Shown piece after piece: positions 28,880 through 38,330 of a stretch of DNA of 64,000 bases. The position numbers and the translations under genes are program-made. How positions within the stretch are numbered: position 1 is the first letter of the stretch; each line of letters starts with the position of its first letter. Below the pieces are notes generated by a model, which saw only the letters and a program-made list of their open reading frames with translations, had not been told where the DNA came from and ran no database searches. The DNA comes from Propionibacteriaceae bacterium (GTDB lineage Bacteria; Actinomycetota; Actinomycetes; Propionibacteriales; Propionibacteriaceae): positions 34,009 through 98,008 of the forward strand of contig JAISUR010000020.1 in the NCBI GenBank assembly GCA_031271975.1. Reading direction: 5' to 3'.

Positions 28880-31594
28880 ATGCCAGGCAAGGATGCGGAC
28901 GAGCTGCTGGAACGATGGCTCGCCGACGATGAAGAACTGCTCGCCCAAGTGCGGGCCAACCCAACCCTTTCGCAGATAGCCGAGAACTTCACCGCGGGCG
29001 CGGATTTCGACGCCGCGATGATCGAACGGCTCTGGTCGCTGCTATTGCCAGATGACGCGACGTCGGCGCTGCTGATGCGCTTCATGTGGGCGATTCCGGT
29101 GGCGCGCAAGCGGCTTTTCATCAGGGGGTTGGATGAACACTTGTCCGGCCGCTACCCGCTGTTCTCCGGCATGAGCCAAGGCTGGCCGGCGCTGGTCGGC
29201 GTGGAGCCCTACATCCGCCCGGTGGCGGAGCGCAACCGGGACTTCGAGTTGGTCAACACCGGATACCTGGGTTACCTGGCGTTGGGATTCTCGCTGCGCG
29301 AGGTGGAGTTGTTCGTCTGGGTGGAGACGCTGCGCGACCGCCAGTGCGCCGAGTCGTTCTGCGAGCTGGGCAAGATCCCGCGCGGCAGCACGGAGCGCGT
29401 CGGCGGTTGCCCCGTCCAAATCCACATCCCGACAATGTTCGAACTCATCGGGCAGGGCCGCTTCGCCGACGCGCTGGCGATGCTGGAGGAGTGCAACCCG
29501 CTGCCTGACGTGACGGGCCGGGTCTGCCCGCAGGAGTTGCAGTGCCAGGGCTCGTGCATCCACAAGCATTCGATGTCGATCGGCCAGGTGGAGTGGTTCC
29601 TGCCGCAATGGGCAAAGCTCAAAGGCCAAGTGGCCAGCCCCGCGGTGGACGCCGACCCGTGGCAGCAAGCGGCCAAGCCGCCAGTCGCGATCGTGGGCTC
29701 CGGCCCGTCGGGGCTCATCGCGGCGCACATGCTGGCCAAGGCCGGCTTCCCCGTGACGGTCTTCGAGGCTTTCCACGAGCTGGGCGGAGTGTTGCGTTAC
29801 GGCATCCCCGAGTTCCGCCTGCCGAATAACCTGATCGACGATGTGGTTGCCAAGATCAAAGCGTTGGGCGGCCGTTTCGTGACGTCGTTCGTCGTCGGCA
29901 AGACGGCCACGCTGCAGGACTTGCGCGACGCGGGCTTCGCCGAGATCTTCGTGGGCTCGGGCGCCGGCCTGCCGCGCTTCTTGAACGTCCCGGGCGAGCA
30001 TCTGCTGAACGTGATGAGCGCGAATGAATTCCTCACCCGCGTCAACCTGATGCAGGCCCACAAGGATGACCATGAGACCCCGCTGCCTGAGGTCGCGGGC
30101 AAGAACGTGATCGTGGTGGGCGGCGGCAACACCGCCATGGACGCCTCCCGCACGGCGCTGCGCCTGGGCGGCAACGTGACCATCTGCTACCGGCGCACCA
30201 AGTCGGAGATGCCTGCCCGGGAAGAAGAACTGGAGCATGCTCTCGAAGAAGGCGTCGTGCTCCGCGAGCTGTGCTCTCCAGCCGAATTCATCGCCGGCGA
30301 AGGCGGTTTCGTCGCGGCCGCCCGGGTGGAGGCGATGGAACTGGGCGAGCCGGACGAGTCCGGGCGCCGCTCCCCCGTGCCGACCGGCGAGTTGGCAGAT
30401 GTGCCCGCCGACTTGGTCATCATGGCCCTGGGCAATGCCGCCAACCCGATCATCAAGGATTCCGAGTCGCGCCTGGAAGTGACGCGGCGCGGGTCGATCC
30501 AGTTGCGCCCGGATTCACAGGAGACGTCGATCGCCCACATCTACTCCGGCGGCGACGCGGCCCGCGGCGGTTCGACGGCGATACGCGCGGCGGGTGACGG
30601 CCGTTCCGCCGCACTGGAGATCGCCGCGAGTGCGCCGGCGGCCCTCGCCGAACAGGTGGCCAAGGCGCTGGCTTACACCGAGCAGGCGGGCGAGCTGCCC
30701 GTGATCACGGCAAAGCGTGTGCTGACTCCTCAAATCACCGAGTTCACCGTGCGCGCCCCCGCCGTTGCCCGCTCCGCGCAGGCCGGCCAGTTCGTGCGGG
30801 TGCTGAAAGACGCCAACGGCGAGTTGATCCCGCTGACGCTGGCCGACTGGGATGCCGACGCCGGGACGATCACCCTGGTGATCCAGGACATGGGCGCCTC
30901 GTCGCACCTGATAAACGCGATGGACGTGGGCGAGGCGTTCGCCGGCGTCGCCGGGCCTTTGGGACGCCCGTCGCAGTTGGAGGAGTATCCGCTGACGCCG
31001 CTCAACGAGGGCGAAGATGACGACGTGCGCTACGGCCGGGTGGTTTTCGCGGCGGGCGGCTTGGGGCTGCCCCCGGTGTATCCGATCCTGCGCGAGCATC
31101 TGCAGCTCGGCAACCACTGCACGCTGATCTCCGGATTCCGCAGCCGCGACCTGCTGTTCTGGACCGACGACTATGTGGCCGGCCTGCAGGCCGAATTCGG
31201 CGACCTGCTGGAAGTGATCTACACCACCGACGATGGCTCGTTCGGCGTGCCGGGTTTTGTGACCGCGCCGCTGGAGCAGATGCTCATCGAACATGTCCCC
31301 GTCGCCGAGGTGATCGCGATCGGCCCGCCGTTGATGATGCGCGCCGTGGCCGAGTTGACCAGGCGCTTCACGGTGCCGTGCACGGTCTCGGTGAACTCAA
31401 TCATGGTGGACGCCACCGGGATGTGCGGCGCTTGCATGGTGCCCATCACCGACGGCGGCGAGTTGGTCCGCAAGCACGCCTGCATCGACGGCCCGGAGTT
31501 CGACGCCCATGCGATTGACTGGGACAAATTCCTGCCGCGGTTTGGCCTTTTCAAGGCACAGGAGCGCGCCAGCCGGGCCCGCCTGGCATCCTGA
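28880..31594 (+). CDS. Single-chain NfnB-NfnA type ferredoxin:NADP oxidoreductase (GltD-like + FNR-like fusion)
   Basis: A 904-residue flavoprotein. After about 140 N-terminal residues of unknown role comes a GltD-type half: an Fe-S region ([24 protein letters not shown], then C216[10 protein letters not shown]), FAD site [21 protein letters not shown], and NADPH site [15 protein letters not shown]. From about residue 615 comes an FNR/PyrK-like half ([39 protein letters not shown]) ending in the [2Fe-2S] site ATGMC849GAC852 ... HAC868IDGPEFD. In NfnAB and sulfide dehydrogenases these halves are separate subunits that couple NADH, NADPH and ferredoxin, by flavin-based bifurcation in the proven cases. 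The first Fe-S motif deviates from the usual spacing. ATG 28880 follows GGAGG. Glutamate synthase small subunit is excluded by the C-terminal half. Confidence 0.82.
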   Translation: MPGKDADELLERWLADDEELLAQVRANPTLSQIAENFTAGADFDAAMIERLWSLLLPDDATSALLMRFMWAIPVARKRLFIRGLDEHLSGRYPLFSGMSQGWPALVGVEPYIRPVAERNRDFELVNTGYLGYLALGFSLREVELFVWVETLRDRQCAESFCELGKIPRGSTERVGGCPVQIHIPTMFELIGQGRFADALAMLEECNPLPDVTGRVCPQELQCQGSCIHKHSMSIGQVEWFLPQWAKLKGQVASPAVDADPWQQAAKPPVAIVGSGPSGLIAAHMLAKAGFPVTVFEAFHELGGVLRYGIPEFRLPNNLIDDVVAKIKALGGRFVTSFVVGKTATLQDLRDAGFAEIFVGSGAGLPRFLNVPGEHLLNVMSANEFLTRVNLMQAHKDDHETPLPEVAGKNVIVVGGGNTAMDASRTALRLGGNVTICYRRTKSEMPAREEELEHALEEGVVLRELCSPAEFIAGEGGFVAAARVEAMELGEPDESGRRSPVPTGELADVPADLVIMALGNAANPIIKDSESRLEVTRRGSIQLRPDSQETSIAHIYSGGDAARGGSTAIRAAGDGRSAALEIAASAPAALAEQVAKALAYTEQAGELPVITAKRVLTPQITEFTVRAPAVARSAQAGQFVRVLKDANGELIPLTLADWDADAGTITLVIQDMGASSHLINAMDVGEAFAGVAGPLGRPSQLEEYPLTPLNEGEDDDVRYGRVVFAAGGLGLPPVYPILREHLQLGNHCTLISGFRSRDLLFWTDDYVAGLQAEFGDLLEVIYTTDDGSFGVPGFVTAPLEQMLIEHVPVAEVIAIGPPLMMRAVAELTRRFTVPCTVSVNSIMVDATGMCGACMVPITDGGELVRKHACIDGPEFDAHAIDWDKFLPRFGLFKAQERASRARLAS

Positions 31595-31622
31595 CCAGTG
31601 CCGAAACCTGTAGGGTGGCGGA

Positions 31623-32315
31623 GTGAGCGAGCGCGCGGATCTGGACAAACAGCCGGGGCAGGTGGCCGCTATGTTCAACAAGGTGGCCAAGCGCTACGAC
31701 CTGCTCAATGACATCCTCTCCGCCGGGCAGGACAGGCTGTGGCGGCGCCAGACCACCTTTGCGGTAGCCCCGCAGCCGGGGCAGTTGATCTTGGATCTGG
31801 CCGCCGGCACGGGCACCAGTTCGCAGCCGTTCGCCAAGGCCGGGGCGACCGTCATCCCCGCAGATCTCAGCTTCGGCATGCTGGAACGCGGCAAGGCCCG
31901 TTTCCCCGACTTGTGGTTCACCAACGCCGACGCCCTCGACCTGCCCTTTGCGGACGGGGTTTTCGACGCCGTGACCATTTCGTTCGGGCTGCGCAACGTG
32001 TCGGACACGGCACGCGCACTGGAGGAAATGCGCCGCGTCACCAAACCGGGCGGGCGCCTGGTCGTCTGCGAATTTTCCACACCGTCGGTCCGGCCGCTGC
32101 GGGCCGCCTACCAGCTATACCTGCGCCGGGCGCTCCCCCGGCTGGCGAGGCTCGCCGCGTCGAACCCGGACGCGTACGAATATCTGATGGAGTCCATCCT
32201 CACGTGGCCGGATCAGAAGCAACTCGGCCGCATCATCACGGCCGCGGGCTGGAAGAAAGTGGGCTGGCACAACCTCTCCGGCGGTATCGTCGCCTTGCAC
32301 CGGGGCACGGCCTGA
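31623..32315 (+). CDS. menG: Demethylmenaquinone methyltransferase
   Basis: A 230-residue UbiE/MenG enzyme making menaquinone from demethylmenaquinone with SAM. It shows [21 protein letters not shown], the SAM motif [31 protein letters not shown] and [18 protein letters not shown] 31623 has AGGGTGG upstream. It starts 28 bases after the NfnB-NfnA gene and forms a TGATG junction with the next gene, so the three may be one operon that links redox carriers. Confidence 0.95.
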   Translation: MSERADLDKQPGQVAAMFNKVAKRYDLLNDILSAGQDRLWRRQTTFAVAPQPGQLILDLAAGTGTSSQPFAKAGATVIPADLSFGMLERGKARFPDLWFTNADALDLPFADGVFDAVTISFGLRNVSDTARALEEMRRVTKPGGRLVVCEFSTPSVRPLRAAYQLYLRRALPRLARLAASNPDAYEYLMESILTWPDQKQLGRIITAAGWKKVGWHNLSGGIVALHRGTA

Positions 32316-33949
32316 TGGAATTCACGCTGGACGCCTACGCCGCGCGCACTTGCCCGGTCAAGACCTACAACGCGTTCAGCGGGCAACTGGCGGCGGCAGC
32401 CGACATCCCGCCACGTTTCCCCGGATCGGCGGAGTTCACCCGCAAGGTGCTGGCCATGCTCACCCAGACGGATTCAGTGGCCGATTTGCGCGGCTTCGGC
32501 CCGTCATCTGCCGAACAGGAGTCCGCTTGCCTGAAAGCCATGGATTCCGGCGTCGACCTGATCCTGGGCGGGCTGGTGCCCCGCGACACCGGGTCGCACC
32601 GGGGCGGGCGTATCCCGCTGCTGGTGCGCGACCGCCGTGGGGACGGCTACTACCCGGCCGTGGTCAAATACCAACGCGTCACCGAACAGCGCGAAGCGGG
32701 CCATTACGAATACTCCACCTTGGCCGATCCGACGGAGCATCAGACCTTGTCAGGGCACCGTTTCCGCTGGCATTGGCGAGCCGGCACGGCACTGCAATTG
32801 GCCCACTATTGGCGCCTGCTGCAAGCCTGCGAACGGGCGGCGGCCTCGGGGGCGCTCGGCGGCGTGATCGGGACCGACGAACTCATCGAAGACTTGCCCG
32901 TGATTTCCTGGATCGACCTTGCCGAGCCCAACATCCAGGTCGGCCCAGAAACGATGGCCACTCCGCTGCAGGTGTACGAGGAGGAGTTCGCCAAGCGTGT
33001 CGCCATCGCGCAGCGCGCCGCGGCGGGCGACGAAGCTGTCGCGGCAGAGATGACGCCGATCATCACGAGCGAATGCGAACCGTGCGTGTGGCGCGCGCGG
33101 TGTGTGACGCGCCTCGATCCCGATGATTTGAGCCTGCGGATTTCCAAAACGCCTTTGTCTGCACTGGAAATAGTGGCCCTGCGGCAAGCCGGCGTTGTGA
33201 CCACGCGCCAGTTGGCGGCCCTGGATTTGGAAGGGTTCTTGCCGCAGTATCTGCCTCAGGTGGAGCAGCGCCCCGGCGCCGAGGAACGCATCCGCCTGGC
33301 GAAACGCCGCTCCGTGCTGATGCAGTCCGGGATCGAGTTGGAACGTACGACGACGGGCCCCATCACCGTGCCGGGCGCGGCGCTGGAGGTCGACATCGAC
33401 CTGGAGACCAGCCGCGAAGACCGCGTCTACCTGTGGGGATTCTGGGTGCACGACACCGTTTCGGGCGCGGCCTACTACCGTCCGTTTGTCGCCTTCGACC
33501 ACTTGGACGACGCCAGCGAGTTGAAGCTGGCCCGGGATGCCATGTCCTGGCTGGAGGCGCTGGTCACAGACACCGACGCGCTGGTGTACCACTACTCCGA
33601 CTACGAGACCGTCCGCATCGCCCGCCTTGCCAGCTCGACCCACGACGAGCAACTGCGCTGGGCGCAGCGCTACTCCCAATCACACTTCGTAGACCTGTTC
33701 AAGATCGTGCGGGCCAACTTCTTCGGCACCCACGGCCTGGGCCTGAAAACCGTGGCCCACCACGGCGCCGGTTTCGCCTGGCGCGACGAAGACCCCGGAG
33801 GACTCAACTCCATGCGCTGGTTCGAAGACGCCGTCGGCGGCGAATCCGACGAAATCCGCGACCAAGCCGCGGGGCGCGTCCTCGAATACAACGAAGACGA
33901 CGTCCGCGCCACCTGGGTGCTCCGCAAATGGCTGCGCGAGCAGACCTAG
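32315..33949 (+). CDS. TM0106-type RecB-like nuclease with C-terminal RNase H-like (YprB) domain
   Basis: A 544-residue protein. The N-terminal half is a RecB/Cas4-like nuclease: an early Cys (ARTCPVKTYN), ILGGLVPRD, then PLLVRDRRGDGYYPAVVKYQ with the D...K core, and a Cys cluster CEPCVWRARC near residue 255. One Cys early plus three late is the Fe-S staple seen in Cas4 and AddB. A short helical insert (PLSALEIVALRQAGV) follows. The C-terminal third is a YprB-type RNase H-like domain with VDIDLET, YHYSDYETVRIA and YNEDDVRATW. Cellular role is not established; DNA end processing is likely. ATG 32315 overlaps the menG stop. Confidence 0.82.
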   Translation: MEFTLDAYAARTCPVKTYNAFSGQLAAAADIPPRFPGSAEFTRKVLAMLTQTDSVADLRGFGPSSAEQESACLKAMDSGVDLILGGLVPRDTGSHRGGRIPLLVRDRRGDGYYPAVVKYQRVTEQREAGHYEYSTLADPTEHQTLSGHRFRWHWRAGTALQLAHYWRLLQACERAAASGALGGVIGTDELIEDLPVISWIDLAEPNIQVGPETMATPLQVYEEEFAKRVAIAQRAAAGDEAVAAEMTPIITSECEPCVWRARCVTRLDPDDLSLRISKTPLSALEIVALRQAGVVTTRQLAALDLEGFLPQYLPQVEQRPGAEERIRLAKRRSVLMQSGIELERTTTGPITVPGAALEVDIDLETSREDRVYLWGFWVHDTVSGAAYYRPFVAFDHLDDASELKLARDAMSWLEALVTDTDALVYHYSDYETVRIARLASSTHDEQLRWAQRYSQSHFVDLFKIVRANFFGTHGLGLKTVAHHGAGFAWRDEDPGGLNSMRWFEDAVGGESDEIRDQAAGRVLEYNEDDVRATWVLRKWLREQT

Positions 33950-33974
33950 ACTCGACCGTGCGCTTCCCAACCCG

Positions 33975-34373
33975 CTAGGCAAGCCAGTCTTCCACCACGA
34001 GGCCGGGCACCCGGTCGAACTCCCGCACGTTGTTGGTCACCAAGGTGCAGCCGCGGGAAAGGGCGTGCCCGGCGATGAGCGCGTCGTAAGCGCCGATCTC
34101 TAGACCCTGCTTGCGGAGATCAACGCGCAGTTGGGCAGTGCGGACGGCAGCGGGTTCGTCGTATGGGAGGATCACGACGAACGCGAGCAGTGCCAGATAC
34201 GCCTCGCGCTGCCGGTTGGACCCGCCGAGGGCAAGGCCAGCCTCAATCTCCATCGCGGTCACAGCAGACGCGCACAACAAGCCTTCATGGTCTCCGAGGT
34301 GTCCTTCCGCGGCCCTGGCTTTCCCACGCAGCATCGCGATCAAGATGTTGGTGTCGAGCATCCACCCGCTCAC
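33975..34373 (-). CDS. vapC: VapC-type PIN-domain ribonuclease toxin
   Basis: A 132-residue PIN protein. The acidic active-site positions are visible: WMLDTNILIAML (Asp7), AVTAMEIEAGLAL (Glu), GAYDALIAGHALSRG (Asp), and LVTNNVREFDRV. VapC toxins cleave tRNA or rRNA when released from their antitoxin. ATG 34373 overlaps the vapB stop (ATGA), the usual antitoxin-first order. The stop faces the nuclease gene across 25 bases. Confidence 0.9.
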   Translation of the reverse strand: MSGWMLDTNILIAMLRGKARAAEGHLGDHEGLLCASAVTAMEIEAGLALGGSNRQREAYLALLAFVVILPYDEPAAVRTAQLRVDLRKQGLEIGAYDALIAGHALSRGCTLVTNNVREFDRVPGLVVEDWLA

Positions 34374-34600
34374 AGGGCATCCCGCTTCTCGGCCACACCC
34401 TGGTCACGCTCCGGGAAGGAATCTTCCAAGTTTCCAAACATCGCGAACCACTCCGTCCACGAATTCGGCACTGGCACAAGGATGAGGCGATCTCCGTCAG
34501 GGACGATCTGCACCTGTTTCACATGCTCCGGAAAGGCGACAGCCTTGGGAATCCGCACGGCCTGCGTCTTGTTGGTGCGGAAAACAGTGCCGGTAGCCAC
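34370..34600 (-). CDS. vapB: VapB-type antitoxin (AbrB/SpoVT fold)
   Basis: A 76-residue antitoxin. The N-terminal half is an AbrB-like swapped hairpin (TGTVFRTNKTQAVRIPKAV), the DNA-binding part. The C-terminal half (NSWTEWFAMFGNLEDSFPER) is typical of the toxin-binding tail. GTG 34600 has AGGAGG six bases upstream. It is expected to repress its own operon with VapC. Confidence 0.9.
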   Translation of the reverse strand: MATGTVFRTNKTQAVRIPKAVAFPEHVKQVQIVPDGDRLILVPVPNSWTEWFAMFGNLEDSFPERDQGVAEKRDAL

Positions 34601-34645
34601 ATGAACCTCCTGTATCTACACATAAGTATATACCATGTGGCGCCA
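34601..34645 (-). promoter_or_regulatory. vapBC promoter/operator region
   Basis: This A/T-rich stretch in an otherwise very GC-rich region holds AGGAGG (ribosome site), a TATACT-like -10 element and the perfect 8-base palindrome GTATATAC at about 34627-34634. An AbrB-type antitoxin operator overlapping the -10 is a reasonable reading. Confidence 0.55.
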
Positions 34646-34676
34646 GTGGGGCCGTCGCAGCAGACTTCGCTTGGAG

Positions 34677-35423
34677 CTACGCCACTATCAGGTACAGCGC
34701 GGAGATCGCGCAAAAGACCGTCACCAGGACTTCGAAGGTGCGCTGGGCTATGCGTTTGATCAGGACTCGGCCCAACCAGGTGCCCACGAGCGTTATCGGG
34801 GCCAGCGCCAACGCGAACAGCGCTATTTCTGGACGCAGGATGCCCAGGCCGATCGAGACCGGGGCCTTGGAGACGTTGACGAAGAAGAAGAACCATGCCG
34901 ATGTGCCCAGGAAACGCAGCTTGTCGAACTTCGCCGCCAGCAGGTACAGGCTCATCGCCGGGCCGCCGGCGTTGGCGACCATGGTCGTGAAGCCGGCCAT
35001 CGCGCCGTATCCGAACGCCACCGGTTTGCGTTGCACGCCGAGCTTGTCCGGCCAGAAACCCAGCACGATCAAGACCAGGATGATCACACCCATCGTCTTC
35101 TTGAGGACCGTGTCGTCCACCCAATTCAGGAACGCCGCGCCGAGTCCCAAGCCGACGAGCACCGGCACGATGAGCGAGACGATCAACTTCCAGTCCACAG
35201 ACTTGATGTAAACCCAGATCGCGACCAGGTCGCCCACCAGGAACAGCAGCAAGACGACGCCCGTGGAGTCGCGGACGGGCAGGATCTGGGCCATGGCCAC
35301 GACGGCCACCAGCGACATGTTGCCGATCGATGTCTTGGCAAAGCCGATCAGCAGCGCGGCCAACCCCAAAATGCCCCAAACCCACCAGGGCAGGGTCCAA
35401 ACGTCGGCGAACTGGGTGATCAC
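34677..35423 (-). CDS. TauE/SafE family membrane transporter
   Basis: A 248-residue protein with about eight hydrophobic segments. The family motif GFAKTSIGNMS lies near residue 27 and the repeated ANAGGPAMSLYLL near 150; FLGTSAWFFFFVN is typical. Members export sulfite, sulfoacetate or similar organosulfur anions; the substrate cannot be told here. GTG 35423 is the first usable start. It lies 55 bases after the TPR gene on the same strand and may be read from the same transcript. Confidence 0.88.
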   Translation of the reverse strand: MITQFADVWTLPWWVWGILGLAALLIGFAKTSIGNMSLVAVVAMAQILPVRDSTGVVLLLFLVGDLVAIWVYIKSVDWKLIVSLIVPVLVGLGLGAAFLNWVDDTVLKKTMGVIILVLIVLGFWPDKLGVQRKPVAFGYGAMAGFTTMVANAGGPAMSLYLLAAKFDKLRFLGTSAWFFFFVNVSKAPVSIGLGILRPEIALFALALAPITLVGTWLGRVLIKRIAQRTFEVLVTVFCAISALYLIVA

Positions 35424-35478
35424 CCCATCATTGTCCCGCTCTCGGGAGCGGCCGACGGCGAATGCGCCGCTGGTGAGA

Positions 35479-38283
35479 TCAGTCGATCAGTTTGCGCACC
35501 TCAGCGGCCTCCGCGGCGCGGCCCAGCGAGTCATACACGTCACTCAGGACAATCGCCATCGCCTGGACCAGGCCCGGATCGCCCCCGGCGTCCACCGCGG
35601 CGACGGCCTTGTCCAACGCGGCGGCCATGATGGCGGCGGATTCCTCTGGGCGCCGCAACGGCTCGTGCAGCAACTGGCCAGCGAAAAACTCGGCGCGGGC
35701 CGAAGCGAAGGAATCATCCGCCTGTTCGTACGCGTCAGCGGCCGCCAAGAAGGCGGCGACGGCTTCGTCCTCGCGTTCCAACGCGTGCAGGGCCCGGGCT
35801 TTGGAATCCAGCAGGTCCGCGGCGACCCAGTCCTCGTCATCGCCCTTGGCGATCGCGATGGCGCGGTCGATGTCGTCCAAGGCGGAGTCGTCGCCGCGGG
35901 AGGACTTCACCGCTGACAGGCCCTCCAGCACGCGCACCAGGGCGCCGTTGTGCGCGTCATCGCCGGCCACCAGGCCATGGGCGCGTTCCAAGTCCGCCAG
36001 CGCATCGTCGTATTGTTCGAAGCCACGCAAGATCTGGCCGCGCCGCCACAGCATTTGGGCGGCTGAGGCCGGGTCTTCGGCTTCTTCGTACAGGTTGGCC
36101 GCATCCGCGAAACAGCCCAGGGCATAGCCGAATTCTTCGTCGGCCGCGTGGGCCTGGCCCAACCAGCCCAGCGTCTCCGCGCGGCTGCCCGCCGGCGCGT
36201 CGGCGTCAGATTCCTCGGCGTAGATGTCATGGAACAACTCGGCGGCCTCGCCCGCATGCCCGGCGGCCAGTAGCGCCTTGCCCAGCCCCCAGCGAAGCGC
36301 CACGGGCTGCTCGCCGAGGGCCTCGGTCTCGCGCAAGCCGTAGCGGAAACGCACCGCCGCCTCGTCGGGACGGCCCGCGTCGATCAACAAGTTTCCGGCC
36401 AAGTCAGCCGAGGAGGCAGTCGGCCCGGACATCCGCAGCGACGCGTTGATCCGGGTGGCCTCGTCGGCGTCGGCGGCGCCGGCGGCGAACTCTCCCACCC
36501 CGCCGTGGTAGCGGGCTCGGAGCCGCAGCGCGGCGGCGCGGATGCCCTGCGGCACATCCATTTCCAACAGTTGATCCAAGGCTTCCTTGCCCTCCGCCCA
36601 AGTGGAAGCGGGGCCGGCGGCATAGGCGTAGCGGGCAGCTGCCAGGATCTCCGGCTCCGCCTCTCCCATGGCGCCGAGCAGCTTCTCTTTGAGCAAGTCG
36701 AGATCCGGCTCCTCCGCGAGCGACAGCACTTTGGCGAGGTTCAGGCGCACTTCGGCGCGCTGCGGGCCGGCGGGCAATTCGCCCTCGGCGCCTTCCAGCA
36801 ACAGGCGGGCCCCTTCGGGATCGCCGGCGCCGTACAGCAGTGGGCCGAGCTTTTCTTCCAGGTCGGCCTGCGCGGTGTTACCGGCCTCACGCAGGGCATC
36901 GATCCGCGCCATGAGCGCCTGGAGGGCCTGCGGGTCACCGATATCTACGAGCGCCTCCACCTTGGCGCGCAAAGCCGCTGCCCGCTCGCCCGCATCGCGG
37001 GCAGCCCAGACGGCCTGCTCGGCTGCTTTCAACGCCAGCGCGCTCATGTCGGATACGAAATAGGTGGTCGACAGGCTGCGCCAGCCGGCCGAATCCGTCG
37101 GCAAAGGGATGGCCTGCGGCGGAGCGTCCAGGAACGCGTCCGAATGGATGGGCAGGCAATACTGCTCGTCCAGCAAGGCGCGCGTCTTGCCGACACGGCT
37201 GGAAACGTAGTTGTTGCGGTTGCGCGCGTCGAACGCCTGGGCGCGCTGAATGGCCGCCTGCCACACCACGGGCGCCAAGTCTTGAGCTGTCCAGGCCCCA
37301 TCGCGCGGGCCGAAGAACGGCGCCAAATCCGCCTGGTCCGCGCCGCGCACGAGTTGGTCGCCGTGGCCGGCGCGCACCACGGACTCCAACACCGCGGCGG
37401 TGGCCAACAGGTAGTCGAGTTGGCCCGCCTCGTTGAGCGCGTCGTGGGCGAGCCAGGCAATGTGCCGCTCCACCATCGCCAAGCCGCGGGCCGCGTTTCC
37501 GGTGACCGCGCAAAACACCAAGTTATCCGCGAGGATTTCGATGTTGTCCGGATTCTGCCGGGCCAGCCGGTAACTACGGGTGTGCGCGGCCTTCGCGTCG
37601 TCCAGTCGGCCCGCGCGCAAGTTGGCCAACAACGTGCGCGACAGGGCGTGTTCCGGCTCCTCGCCGCACGAAAACCCGCCCGACATGATCTCGTCGACCA
37701 GGCGCAGCGCCTCATCCCAGTCCCCCAACTCCGCGGCGAAACCCGCCGAATCTGACCGGCTGCAGGCGTCGCAATGGGAATAGTCGTCGCGCGGCGTGGC
37801 GAGCAACTCGGCGTGCAACTTCTTGGCCGCTTCCAAGTCGCCGGTGCGCCAGGCGTGCTGAAAACGCGCTTGCAGCACGCCGGACATGCCGATCCCGGCC
37901 TTGCGGTAGTGGGTCTCCATGTCGTCGAGCATTTCTTGGGTCTGCTCCAGCGAGATGACGGACGACTTGTTGAACGCCCCCGACATCCACTTGAACTGCC
38001 ACATCAGGTCGAGCCCGGAACCCAAGTCGTAGGGGAACTGCTCCGGATCGGAGTCATGCTTGCCCAAGCACCAGGCAAACGAGGTGAGCATCGCGTCCGT
38101 GTCGCCGGTCTGCGCGGCCGAACGCGTAAGCATCAACCGGGCTTTGTAGGCAGCCTGCTCATCGCCCAATTCGGCGGCGATGGCCAGCGCCCGGTCGATG
38201 AGGGCCCGTTCCTGCGGGCCGTACCACGTTTCGTCGATCTCTTGATACAAGGCATCCAGTTCGCGGCGCAGTTCAGCTGTCAT
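35479..38283 (-). CDS. Large TPR protein A, paired with an HSP90-family gene
   Basis: A 934-residue soluble protein built almost wholly of helical TPR-like repeats, Ala/Leu/Asp/Glu rich. It is a full-length paralogue of the next gene upstream: both have SFxWCLxKHDSDPExFP near residue 65-80, the CxxC segment YSHCDACSRSD near 170, FCAVTGNAARGLA, ELVRGAD / QLVRGAD, NNYVSSRVG and QYCLPIHSDAFLDAPP. The C-terminal half has regular 34-residue TPR units (YDDALADLERAHGLV; DEAVAAFLAAADAYEQA). ATG 38283 is chosen; the frame is open 17 codons upstream. The operon order HSP90-TPR-TPR suggests a co-chaperone or client-adaptor role, which is inference. Confidence 0.85.
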   Translation of the reverse strand: MTAELRRELDALYQEIDETWYGPQERALIDRALAIAAELGDEQAAYKARLMLTRSAAQTGDTDAMLTSFAWCLGKHDSDPEQFPYDLGSGLDLMWQFKWMSGAFNKSSVISLEQTQEMLDDMETHYRKAGIGMSGVLQARFQHAWRTGDLEAAKKLHAELLATPRDDYSHCDACSRSDSAGFAAELGDWDEALRLVDEIMSGGFSCGEEPEHALSRTLLANLRAGRLDDAKAAHTRSYRLARQNPDNIEILADNLVFCAVTGNAARGLAMVERHIAWLAHDALNEAGQLDYLLATAAVLESVVRAGHGDQLVRGADQADLAPFFGPRDGAWTAQDLAPVVWQAAIQRAQAFDARNRNNYVSSRVGKTRALLDEQYCLPIHSDAFLDAPPQAIPLPTDSAGWRSLSTTYFVSDMSALALKAAEQAVWAARDAGERAAALRAKVEALVDIGDPQALQALMARIDALREAGNTAQADLEEKLGPLLYGAGDPEGARLLLEGAEGELPAGPQRAEVRLNLAKVLSLAEEPDLDLLKEKLLGAMGEAEPEILAAARYAYAAGPASTWAEGKEALDQLLEMDVPQGIRAAALRLRARYHGGVGEFAAGAADADEATRINASLRMSGPTASSADLAGNLLIDAGRPDEAAVRFRYGLRETEALGEQPVALRWGLGKALLAAGHAGEAAELFHDIYAEESDADAPAGSRAETLGWLGQAHAADEEFGYALGCFADAANLYEEAEDPASAAQMLWRRGQILRGFEQYDDALADLERAHGLVAGDDAHNGALVRVLEGLSAVKSSRGDDSALDDIDRAIAIAKGDDEDWVAADLLDSKARALHALEREDEAVAAFLAAADAYEQADDSFASARAEFFAGQLLHEPLRRPEESAAIMAAALDKAVAAVDAGGDPGLVQAMAIVLSDVYDSLGRAAEAAEVRKLID

Positions 38284-38330
38284 GGCTACAACATACCTTT
38301 TGGCAAGGACACTTCCACCAGTGCACGAAA

